Assembly: GCA_016648135.1 (NCBI GenBank)
Contig: JADDOH010003961.1
Coordinates: forward strand, 62,001 to 126,000
Direction of reading: 5' to 3'
Length of the DNA: 64,000 nucleotides
Source of the DNA: Agrypnia vestita
Lineage: Eukaryota; Arthropoda; Insecta; Trichoptera; Phryganeidae
A program made the translations under genes and the position numbers. The notes below the pieces were generated by a model that had not been told where the DNA came from, did not search any database, and saw only the letters and a program-made list of their open reading frames with translations. Positions within the stretch are counted from its first letter, which is position 1. Each line of letters starts with the position of its first letter. Below are positions 51,301-63,300 of this stretch, in pieces.

Positions 51301-54300
51301 ACCATTATGACATTTGTACTAATCAAGAATCTACCTTTTTTTTGTTACAGATGACCAGAAGGGTGGGAATCGTGACGGCGAGGACACATTCTTTTTCCCC
51401 CTCTACTTCAACGGCGCATGACTCACTCAAATTTTTTTTTTTAATTCTTTTTTTATGTATTCTTGAGATATCAATAAAAAAATGATAAAAATATTCACTG
51501 TTTTTGTTTATCGAGCGTCAAAAAACGCCCAAAATTCGGGCTTTTAGAATACCCCCTTAAGTGATCACTTTACACAATGTAATGTTCGCCATTTCCACCC
51601 ATGATAGAGTATACCATGCCTACTAATTTTTATTAATTGATTAATGTCTCTGTGACAAGAAATCCAGCACTGTTCTAAAGGATTTGAACAAACTCAAAAT
51701 ATTCTGAATGAAAATACTGGTAAAAAAGGAATTTAATAAAATTGGAAATAATATTTCCTGGCGTATCCTAGGGTAATGCTAGTAATTTGGATGAATTTCA
51801 TTACACAGAAAAAGTATATTGCTTTCAAAAATTCCGTAAATCAATAGTAAATTTCTCATTAGCGACATTAACGATATTATTAGCAACATCTGTGGGAATT
51901 TAGGGGAATGAAAATGGCTTTGTACAGGCCGCATGAAAAGGTGGTTACAACGCACATACGAAGCGTTGCATGCAATTCAAATATATACAACTTCCAAAAA
52001 TTAGCAGGCATCGTATATATCATGGGTGGAAATGGCGAACGTTACATTGTGTAAAGTGATAACTTAAGCCAACCATATGATAGGTTGTAAGTCCTATGTA
52101 CACCCAAAAGACTTCTATATCTACTTTCTCATAAATAAAATACAGTTTTGTCTCTGTGAGTCATCTATAATATACATTATAGACATACCACTATAACTTG
52201 GCATGCGAGGGAGGGCGTCCCTGTCGCGTAACAGAAGTTGTCAGGGTGTAAATTTATTACACAATACATAATGTACAGAATGTCCGGTGACCGGTGTAAT
52301 ATTAAATACAAAAATTTGGTCGGGCAGCACTAAAGAAACCATGCAGTAATGGCGGCCGTTCTATCTGTCAAACTGTCAGACGGTAATATCGGTCAATTGT
52401 TCTTGCACCATCTCGGACTGTTTTGGATGTTTTGGACATAATAATTCAGTGTATATTGGTAATCAATCAATCAAATCAATCAAGATGTCGCAGTTCCTGA
52501 CCAAATGCGAGGGGTTACCGCCGGGTGCGGGCGGGGGGGTTTTAGTTCCAAATACGCCGCACGCCAAGTTACGTTGGGCAAGCAATAATTGACTTATTTT
52601 TTCTTGGGTTAATCTTGCTGCATGCGGCCGGGCATTATCATGTTGCAATATTACCCCTTTTCTGTCGACCAGACCTGGTCGTTTTACCAACAATTGGTTG
52701 TGCAATCTATCCAATTGTTGGCAATAATTCAGCCACAACTGGTAACTGTTACTCCCGGTTTCAATAGTTCAAAATGAATTATGCCACCACAGTCCCACCA
52801 AACGCACAATAACACCTTCTTTAAAGTGAGGCATGGTTTAGGAGTAGGTATGGCTGGTTGATTTGGAGAAAGCCATTGTTTAGTGTGCTTGTTGTTGTAC
52901 AAGACCCATTTCTCTTCACTAGTAACAATCCTTTGTAAAAATGGATCACTTCTTTCTCTGCACAAAAGAGATGTGCAAATAGTACGCCGTTGATCTTTAT
53001 TCATCTCTGACAATAGATGTGGGACCCATATACCCTATCTGCAAACCTTCCCGATTTCGTGAAGATGTCTTTGAGCCGTTGACCAAGTAGCCTGAAGAGT
53101 GTTTGCTATTTCCTGGATACTCAGTTTGGGATTCTGAGCTAGAGACTGAAGCAAACATTCCACACTAAAAATAATTGATTACTTATGGGTACACCTAATA
53201 TTTTATAGTTTTACGGCAGTCATCACCACCGAAAGGCTCTAAAACTATGCTCTCATGATATGCGATCTTCTAAATAACACCTTAGGATCACTGGCCTCTA
53301 TAAAGCCATTTGTCAAAAATTTATTATTATTTATTACCGATTGTCAAAAAATGTTAGAATGACACGCTTTAGAGTTACAGGTGTCTACGCTTCTAGAAAC
53401 TGATTGTATCCCACAGCTGGAGAAAATAAAGAGCAAACTCCCGAAAAAACGCAATAGACATGTCTCAAAACACGGGGCATGTCATGGGTTTACGAGAATT
53501 TTTAGAGCTGCACTACATTTTTTTCTAAAGTGCAGAATATATAATATACGTTTTTGATTTTTTTTTCATTATATGTGGGAATTTGTTATTACAAAATTTT
53601 ATTTTATGAGACCTTGGCATTTTGTTATAACGAAATTTTACTGTATATAATTTAAAGGGCAAGAAAATACACAACTGAATATATTACCGTGATTTTTTTC
53701 TGTAAGTAAACTTCGCGTTGCTGGTAAAAATATCTCCATCAAATCAGGGACCCTTCTTATGATACGAAAAGCACAAAGGGCGGCTTTCTTCTTGATGTAA
53801 GCATTTGGAGACTTTATTAATCTTTCAACTTCTGAAGCGAGATCTCTCGCCATTTCTGGGGACGCTATGGCACCGAGAGTGCACAAAGCCAAGCCGACAA
53901 CAAACTGGGTAGAGCTGTTTAAGTCACTGAAAAATAGAAAGAGCAATTAAAATGATGTCAAGAAAACTGTTGTATAAATATTTAGTGATTTGCATACTAA
54001 TCATTCACATTTATTTTTTGGCAACTTGACCTTCTGTTCAAGTTCTTGTGGCTGAATTTGAGAACATTACTATCAAATGGGCAAAAAGTTACTAAAATAT
54101 GTTTGTTCCCTACTATCAAAAGGGCAAAAAGTAATAAAAAATGTTTGTTCCCTAATTCATTTAGGGATAAATGCTTGAAATTCAGAGAAATAAAGAAAAT
54201 TTGAGAAGCTTAAAATATTTCCAGTTTTTGAAATTGTTTATCATTAGGTACTAACAATAATTATAGTGCAGGATTAACAAGTTACCCTTAAAAAAACACA

Positions 54301-57300
54301 AGATTAACAATTTTATCTTTAAACAAATAAGTTATAAACAAAATTATAAATAGTAAACAATTAAAACAAGCAAATATCTCAAAAATATTTTTTTTTTCAG
54401 TAAGTTTAATTTTAATCTGTCGTATGCCGCCCGTACGTAACGCGGAATGTACGATTTCTGTTTTTTAACACTTTTTGTGATGGTTATATTCATGTAAAAA
54501 TCAACAATAATCGCTAAGAAGTTGCAGTTTCTGGTTTCTCAATATACAGACTTCAATAATTACTTATACAAAAATTACTTTTTCAATAATTATGAAAATA
54601 AGTAACGAAATTTACTGTGAGAAATGTACGCACGTGATTATCGAATAAAACATTGGAAGCAATAACATTAAAGACATTGTATTTCAATATTTTTGTTCTA
54701 AATATATCAAAGAATATAATTTTTTTTAATTTTAACACTTTTTTATATAAAAAAACCCACTTTTTTAACACATAAATAACACAATCACTATGCGATTCGA
54801 AGACGACATTTGGAATGATTTTTTGTCAGGTTTACGCAGCCAATGAGGTTACTTGACGAATAAAACTCGTTCATTCATTAAAAAACTTGAGATACAACCA
54901 ATAATAAGCTTTAAAAACCCATAAACGCAGGTAAAATAGGTCAAATTCGCATACATGTCTAGAGAGCGCATATCTCAGCTCAGGCATACAGAGGGTACGA
55001 AAATAGTCACGTAGATTTACACTCCGGCATACGAGCGGTTAAATATGTTTCCAATAAACATACTACATATTCCGACTCCTAGCCTCTTAGCACTTGTGTA
55101 GAGAGCAACTCGAGATGATGATAGAGATACATGAATAAAACTAACATACATAGATGTATGTATATTGAAACAATGACTAAATTATTATTTATAATTGATT
55201 TCATTAGAGCACGGCTGCTGTGAAACACGAAGTATCAAAAAGTTAAACCCCAGGAATTAAAAGCAGTTTGGTTAAGTTAAATTGATTTCATTCTATGGGT
55301 AAATTTAAATCGAATTCATTTTATAGGTAAAATTAAATTTCGTAAACTTACTTCTTAAGACAGTTAGTGATGAGAAGATGAACATCCTGCCGTTCATCAA
55401 GTAACAGCATGGCACCCAAGTAACCAATACGCTTGTCTGTAAAGCGAGCACTCGCAATCAGCTTTAGACATTCCAACTGTCCAAAGTGTGCCTGATAACC
55501 AAGCATGTGAATATAGAGCAACTTGGCAATGTTGCGACATCTGTAAACAAAATAGTTACATTCAATTTAAGTATGGTGTACATTTAAGTGAACACAATAA
55601 TTTAATTACATTTATAAAACAAAAACTACAAACTATTGTAAAAGTGCATGCATACACTGCTCTCACATCTCAGATTTGCATTTTGAACTGTGTATAAAAT
55701 ACAACGAAAGATACACTCTGCACTCAACTCTACACTGTATTCTACGCGAGTTTTGAGACATGTCGCATTAGTGTATTCGCACTCTAAGGTTTGTGACTTT
55801 TAATATATATTTTTTTATATTTTTTCCTCGACTTTGGCATTGTATGCTAGTTTGCACCCACCTAGCTGCCAAACAGTCAGATGGAGATATAATTTGCAAT
55901 AAAATATTTTTTTAGTAAATAATAGTCTTGCTTTTTTGTGCAAACTACCTATAAACAGTTTTACGATAAAATAAAAAGATAATGCACACTTATTTTGTAA
56001 AAAATTGTTTTTAATAAGTATTAACCCTTAGCACACGAGTGCCGCCATAGAGGCGGCATGCATGATTTGCCGTATTACTCGAGTGCCGCCGCTATAGCGA
56101 CAACAAAATTAAGTCTTATTTTTCAATATTTTTTATATATTGGATTTTTTAGTTTTCAATATAATTTAACCAGAATCATATTAGTACAAGTAAATAGCAA
56201 TAAGTTAAGAAATTTTATCAAGAAATGAGAAATAATATACCAAAAAACTTTCGAGTGGAAAGAGTTAAATATCAATTATTTTATTTGTTAAAGGTTACAA
56301 AAAAAATTGACAGATGCTGCACTAATATATGAGCAAAATAATTTAATTTGTAAAATATGTACCTATATTGTAAAATTTTACAATATTTTATGTATTATTT
56401 TCACAAGTTGTTTTCAAATTATTAACAAAAGATCTTGAATTTTTATACGAAAAAAAAAAGAGAAATAACCTCCAAACACTGTCCTCTTCTCTAAAAGTCG
56501 AGCGGATATATGCACATTCCTTGTTGACTACAGTCCTTTCCTCAGCGGCGGTACGAGCAGCTCTTATTTGCCTGATAAGATCACGTAGGCGAGTAGGAGT
56601 TGGCATACGCACTGAACAAAAAACACAATAATCATGTTAACATGCTATACAATAAATGCACAATTGTGAAAAGCGCGCTACTGTTATTATTATCTATCCA
56701 GAATAAATCACATTGATAAATCGAACATATCCTAGACTCAGATTAAAGATCCACAACCAAAAATTAAATGATGTACGTGAAGTATTTCAAAAAATGACAT
56801 AATTGATGAATACAAATTAGAACTTTTGAAACGATTTCAGATTTTGATTTGCGTAATTATCTAATGGTGGTCCCCAGTAATATATCCCCATAGTTCTACA
56901 AAATTCCATTGTTGCAGTGCATCGGAGCCATTTGACACTGTTGCCAGATGGTCTTACAGCTATGAATGGGATGCACATTGCGTTAGCGTCAGAATTGTAA
57001 ATAATGTATCTTTATTTAAATATGTAAAGTACAGTTCATTGTACAATAATGTAAAGTACCGTTAGAACTTAATACAAACAAAACAAAATACATGCTTATA
57101 AGCAAAAATAACGCAGTTGACTTGAGTGACAACCTTTATATAGTTGGAAGGAAACTAGAGATGGTACAAAGTATTGTATACTTGGGCTGCAACTTAAATG
57201 AAAGATGGGATCCTTCGGTTGAAATCAAATGCCGCATAGAGCAAGCTCGTGCAACCTTTATCCGCATGAAAAAGATGTTCTGCAGTCATGATCTCAACCT

Positions 57301-60300
57301 AGGATTACGAATTCGAATGGTCAGATGCTACATGTTTTCAGTATTATTCTATGGAATGGAAACATGGACGCTTACCGAAGAACTGATAAGGCGACTTGAG
57401 GCATTTGAGATGTGGATCTATAGAAGAATTCTCAAAATAAGCTGGATGGACAGAGTTATGAATGAAGATATTATGGCTCGGATGAATAAAGAAAAATAAG
57501 TTATTAAAACAATAAAAATCCTAAAACTTCAATATCTAGGACATGTGATGAGATATCCAGAGAAATACGAGATCTTGCACCTCATAATGCAGGGAAAGAT
57601 TGCCGTAAGTCGGGGCCCTGGAAGAAGGAGGACTTCATGGCTGAAAAACTTGAGACAGTGGTTTGGCCAGTCTACTGTGGAGCTGTTTCGGGCCACAGTA
57701 AACAAAGTCCGCATAGCCAACATGATAGCCAACGTCCGGTAAATGGACAGGGCATGGGAAGAAGAAGAAGAAAGTACAGTTCAATTCACACGAGTATTTT
57801 AATTTGAGAATAATTTTTGTTTGTATTAATTGGTTTAGTAAGGTTGTACAGTGGTAGACCACTTTCCTTTGTTTGATAAAATAAATTATGATTTCAATGT
57901 TGAAATGAAAATATAGTCTTCGTTGAATGACACAAAGCCAGTAAAAATTAATGCATTAAATCATAGTAGCCTTGGTTCTTTTTTATTAACTTCAGAAACT
58001 GTCCATGACAGTGAAACGGCAACTGTATCGGACAGGTAGATTATGATGGCAACATCATAAGGTGCTGACGATGATGATGACGCATCTCAAACGCACAGTC
58101 CTTGTATGATGGGACAGAGCTGTTGAGATGGTAACATACAGGGCATACAACAGCGGGGATGGAAACGCACAGGGCATCCCACCATGATAGTCGGCGCGGG
58201 CGGCGAGGTCCGGTGCTGCAATCCTATAGAGGATAGAAAGCCGCACCGGCGCGATACAATGGTATCTCCGGCGGAAAGCGTGGATGACCGATCGAGCGAC
58301 TCAAGAATTCCCTGAAGAAATTACATTTGTGTCTTATAAAATAAAATGTTGTGAAATATTGAAACACTTAAGAAATTACATATTTTGAGAATGGAATATG
58401 TAAGGTTGAAATATTTAATGAAATATTTAAGGACTAGTTAAGACGCTTGTGAATGTAATTTTTTGTATTGTATGAATAAAATCCATATGTCGTGGTTATT
58501 AAAATACAGGGAAAGCTCGCGCAATGATGTAAAATCAGCGCAGAGCGCGGCAAGCCATTATTAGAACGGCCGCTAGATTGAAGAGAAATTGATAAATTCA
58601 ATAAAAAAATCCTTCCTCAGAGAGGAAAGGAAGTAAAATACCTAAGTATCTAAATGCGCCAAACGCGCCTTTTGTTGTGATATTTAAATTAAATAATTTT
58701 ATATATATTTGATCGACTCCGTAAGAGTGGCCCTTAAATGGTGTGCCGATCACCGCCCGGCACTGATCGGGGCGGGCGAAGCGAGTGGAAAATTCCAGGC
58801 GCCGTTGTGTCAGGCCTCCCGGCCGCCGACTAGAAGTTAGGGTCGATATCTTTTAACTCAGATTACGGACGATACAGACGTCGTATCAAACTGAAACCTT
58901 TTTTATCGTATTCCTTGTGCGGACACCTATCAGATTAAAATTACTCAGGCGCGCTCGAGAGAATAAATAATGAAATATTTTTCCATGGCCCACTTTGAAT
59001 GCTTGTTACGCAATTAATGTTTATCCGAAATACTTGAAAATATCACCAAAGGATGCGCTTGGTTGAGATCTATCTAATGGTAATAATTAGAATCTGATAA
59101 ACACTTGTTTACTATTTTTTATTGATTTTAATGTAGAATTAATTTTCAAAAATGCCGCGGGAACCGGGAATCCATCCTTTAATATCTCAGTAAATTCTGT
59201 CCTGCGGTTCCAGTAAACTATGTCATTCTATTGACAGGACATAGATTTGTATAAATGACATAGTTAAATCCCCGGGGGTGTAAGGTATTATTTTTAATTA
59301 ATAAAATTGTAGATTTTATAAAATGCGGCTCCCGGTTTTCGAGACAAACGCGAAGCGATGTCGGCCGGGAAGCCGAGCGTTCCTATTGGTCCGTGCATGT
59401 TTCGGGGGGCCTGCTTTCCGAGCTGTATAAAAGGACATGCCTGGAGGGCCAGTGCTCTCTTCGCCGTGAGCCTGTGCCGAGGAAGCCTACTGGAACATTT
59501 ACCGTGTGTTTTTCTTATCTTCTGCTTCGACCTCTGCTTTACTTTGGATTTGGATTCTGAATTTTTCTGACGCTTTGGACTTGGACACGATTTTGGAATC
59601 TACTGGCTTTCTCTACCACCTGAGGCGACGACTTTGGCAGGGCCTGGACTGCGAATAATTTCGCTATTACGGCGGAATTTTTGCTGTTCTCCTTGTAGTG
59701 CGCTCGCACTGTATTCCCCGGCCCGGCAACTACATTTTCGACTTCGGAAGCGAGCTTGGCGGACCACACCTACATTTGCTTGTTTCCGTGCGGAACGGCA
59801 ACTATTAGCTGAAAAGCAATCACAATTTTTCTTTTCTAAGCATACGAAACTACTATTTTGTAAAATTACTATTGTGATGTGTTGTTGTTTAATTATTCAT
59901 TCGAGTAAAAGATTATTATGAGTAGCAAGAATTGGATTACATATTTACTGTCTTCAGCTATAAATATACAGTAGAACCTCGTTAATTCAAAATTCAAGGG
60001 ACCTAAAAAAACATTTCGAATTATGCGAAACCTCTATAATTCAAATTTCAAAGAACAAAAAAAAATTGCAGTGGGATTGAGAAATTCTCCAAAAACCATA
60101 AAACTCATGAAATTTTGTGAAAAACATGTGTAATTTTGCGTATTTCAAGAAATCATTTCAAAAACACAATATTTATTATGCTAATACAGGAATTGTGACA
60201 TTTTTACTGAGTGTATGATTTTGACATATTTGCTGTTCTCACTAGGGAATGCAATCCCGATCCCGCGAGATCGGGATCCCGCAAGATTTCGAGGCATTTT

Positions 60301-63300
60301 ACGAGATTAATCCCGAACTGAAAAATTGGACGAGATTATTGGGATTGATTAGCATTTTTTATGTTTAATTGTATATACTATATATGTCTATAGAGATTTT
60401 CTAGAAAATATTTGAATATTAAATATATTTATTAAATATTAAAGGTTGAATATTTCCAACGGACACGACCCGCGGTGATGAGGATGATAGTACGCCTGCA
60501 CCGGGCGCTAACGTGGAGTTAGCTATAGTACTTGACAGACTCGATCCGCGATGATGATAATGATAGTACGCCTGTATCGGGCGCCTGCGTGGAGTTGGCT
60601 ATATAGTACTTGAGCTGCAACGATGATGATGATGATAGTACGCCTGCACCGGGCGCTAACGTGGAGTTAGCTATAGTACTTGACTGACTTTGGAACCCGC
60701 GTACGAGGCGTGATACTCTCGGTTTTTTGAGACTGACATATGGTCAGTGTGAAAGTTGAAATATTTTCCAAATATTTCTGGACCTTGGAACCCGCGTACG
60801 AAGCGTGATAATCTTGGATAAATGGCCGTTCGCGGCATTTATGGAAATATTTTCGAATATTTCTGGATTTAACCCGCGTACGAGGCGTGATAATCTCGAT
60901 TCCTGAGACTGAAATATAGTCAGAATTATTCTGAGAACCAGCAATATGAGTGCGCCCGGCTGGTATTCCGAAAATTAAAGTGGGGCGGCCGGGCTGCAGA
61001 CCGACCGCCTCAGTATCGCTTGTTTCTGATCCATGGGGACCCAGCCCACAAATCAGAGTCTTGTCGCACAAGACCGAGTGCTTCGGCCTGGACATAAAAA
61101 ATAATTTTTATTAAAAACACAGAAAAAGTTGAGAAACGCATAGAAAACATAAAACATAAATTAAAAAATAGTGGCCCTAAAACGGGCCTTTTACTCTCAA
61201 CACGAGCGCAATCGCTGATAGCGGTGTCACCGGCCGAGCGATACCGTGCCAAAAAAGGTGACTTTCAGTCAACATCAAATACTGACCGCTATGGCAGTCC
61301 GATTTTATTAAAACTTTCTTTACTGTATTCTTCTGATAAATATCTATTAAAAAAAAAAACATATATTCACAAATATAAATTGCACCAAAGGCGGAGGGGG
61401 AATTTTATTTGATAAAATTATTTATTACTGACGTAATATGTATTGTCCACACATCGAACTATAGTCAAAAGATGCCTTATAAAATATACTTTGTAATTGT
61501 TACACAAAGATTCGTGTGTCTACTTGAGAACTATTTTTTATTGAATTTAATATAACTAGCCGATTGCACTCGGCACATAACTTGTAATAACTCTGTTAAT
61601 ACTGCCTTGCGGGTCCCATAGACTATGTTAGATTATCAGCAAGGTTTAGTTTTGTATAAATTAACATGATTTACGCCTCAAAAAGACGATGAAACCATTT
61701 TTACGATTTTTTATGTCGGAGCGAAGTGCTCCGCAGCCGATCGCCAGACTGATTAGTACCAAAATTCACTCAGAGACGGCGCGTGCCCTGAAATCGGCAA
61801 AGCGAGTTTTGTGATTGGCTGATTGTTTTACGATGAAGTTATGGAGGGGATTTTGTAATTTGGCTATATAAACGGTTTCATAACGGCGAGCAATTCAGTA
61901 CTCCTGATGGTGCTTTAAGAGCATATCGGACCACTTTTACCAGTCTTTCATTTCTCTCTACCTACAACAACCCTGCTGACTACTTGGACTTTCTCTGGAT
62001 CTTCTTTGGCCCTTTTAAGGCAATTTTAAAGCTCGACTACATCGGCGTTTCTAGATTGGTTTTATACGACTTAGCCATCTGAAACTTTCGCATGCGTTTC
62101 TTTGAGTTTAGGCACGTGGAACCACACCATCTTTTGCGTGTTCCTGTGCGGAACACTTGGAAAAACGCCTACAGAAACTTTAATGCAATCATTAAAAATG
62201 CAAGGCATTATCGTTAATTGCTATTCAGTTCTATAAACAAACAAAAAAAAACACAAAAGTATTCGGGATCACGATCTGTAGGGATCCCGCGGGATTGGAA
62301 ATTCTAATCTCGAGGGATCCCGAAAGGGCAATCCCGACTCGGATTGCATTCCCTAGTTCTCACTTGTGAAAAAATTGATATTTTTTCAATTTCGTCAAAT
62401 TTGGATGGCCATAATCGAAAATGTTTAGAAATTTATGAATTTTAACATTCGATTTTGCCTTTTTTCTGACTCGGATCAACACATAACACAGTTATTAGAA
62501 ATACAATCTTCTAATGAAGTCAGTAATAACTATTTCCAAAGAAAATTAAACATTTTAACAACATAAACACACACGAAAACAGGAATTTAAAGGTGAAAAA
62601 CAAATTTAAACATGATCAAGTATGAGAAATTAGGGCAAACTAAAACTATCCGTGCATATTAAGCCAGTCAACTGAAGAAAGCATGCATCGGATTATCCAA
62701 TTTTAAGAATCGCAACATAATTTGTATAGATAAAGGTACGCGAAATACATAAAGGACATCCCACATGAGATCAAAAAGCTGCGCGTATTATTAGTTTTTT
62801 AAAACTTGTTAAAAATGTTGAATTATATGACTTAAAATGTACTGATTTATGGCGCAAAGGTCTAAAAATTAATTCGAATTACAAATTATCGGGGTTAATC
62901 AATTATAAACTTAACATTTTGGGACTTGTATGCATTTAAAATTTTTAATTATGCCAAATTTAAAATTATGCCACATTTTGAATTATCAGGGTTATTAATG
63001 GAGTTTTATTGTATAATGGAGTAAGGAAATATTACAGCACTTTATAAAATGGTGATTTAATTATTTAAAACAATATTCTTTTATCTTTAAATTAACTTAC
63101 AAATACTTTTGTATCCCACCTTTCATGCTAAACAATATCAAAGTAGGGATAGAGTAGTTTCATACAGATAATAAACTTTGCTGAAATTTTCATTTCACAA
63201 CTAGAAATAAAAGTTCAAGCCTTCATTCAGAAGAAAAAATATTCTTCGAACAATTAAAAGGATCTCTTTCTAAATACAAAATGAAAACATGTACATAATA

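Larger units (their letters stand above)
50215..52175. mobile_element. Palindromic MITE copy 2, containing a TTAA element
   Basis: Ends GTATATTATAGATGTCTCAC and the inverted GTGAGTCATCTATAATATAC match 25503-25896. The left arm is cut at TTAA 50323-50326; the right arm keeps the unoccupied site GTTATCACTTAAG-like on its reverse (TTAA at 52064-52067). Confidence 0.8.
49817..53198 (-). mobile_element. Mariner element split by nested insertions
   Basis: Inverted ends TTAGGTGTACCCATAAGTAA and its reverse complement, each next to a TA (49815-49816, 53199-53200). Minus-strand transposase pieces: 53160-52590 reads [20 protein letters not shown], a TAG stop, then [44 protein letters not shown] and HDNARPHAA. 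The C-terminus at 50130-49893 reads [20 protein letters not shown] and [20 protein letters not shown]. The first ~50 residues are deleted. The gap holds a palindromic MITE with a TTAA element, plus another MITE. Confidence 0.85.
49565..53649. mobile_element. Outer pogo-like repeat split by a mariner
   Basis: The left part (49565-49814: CATTATAACAAAAAATTACA, TATATAGTGAAATTTAATTA) matches 25152-25415 and 39260-39400. The right part (about 53440-53649: TTTTTAGAGCTGCACTACAT, ending CGAAATTTTACTG) matches 40070-40225. The mariner 49817-53198 lies between. The exact left edge is uncertain. Confidence 0.45.
60243..62355. mobile_element. hAT-type non-autonomous element, 2.1 kb
   Basis: Ends TAGGGAATGCAATCCCGA and the inverted GGATTGCATTCCCTA, with an exact 8-bp duplication GTTCTCAC (60235-60242, 62356-62363). 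Several ATCCCG repeats sit at both ends. Inside are two sets of tandem repeats and a TATA-type promoter module, but no transposase, so it seems to have captured foreign sequence. Confidence 0.85.
59969..63011. mobile_element. pogo/Tigger-like element, copy 2, containing a hAT element
   Basis: Left end CAGTAGAACCTCGTTAATTC and right end ATTAATGGAGTTTTATTG are inverted and match 39521-40055. The middle is the 2.1 kb hAT element at 60243-62355, with a clean 8-bp duplication of the host sequence. Confidence 0.75.

Noticed and set aside
52463..52590. C-terminal extension of the mariner frame ([14 protein letters not shown]...)
   Set aside because: This part is the adjoining MITE copy read through; it also appears in the other copies at 12695 and 42735, away from any mariner.
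59358..59570. 70-residue plus ORF in promoter module A
   Set aside because: It overlaps CCAAT and TATA motifs and has no counterpart in module B, so it is unlikely to be coding.
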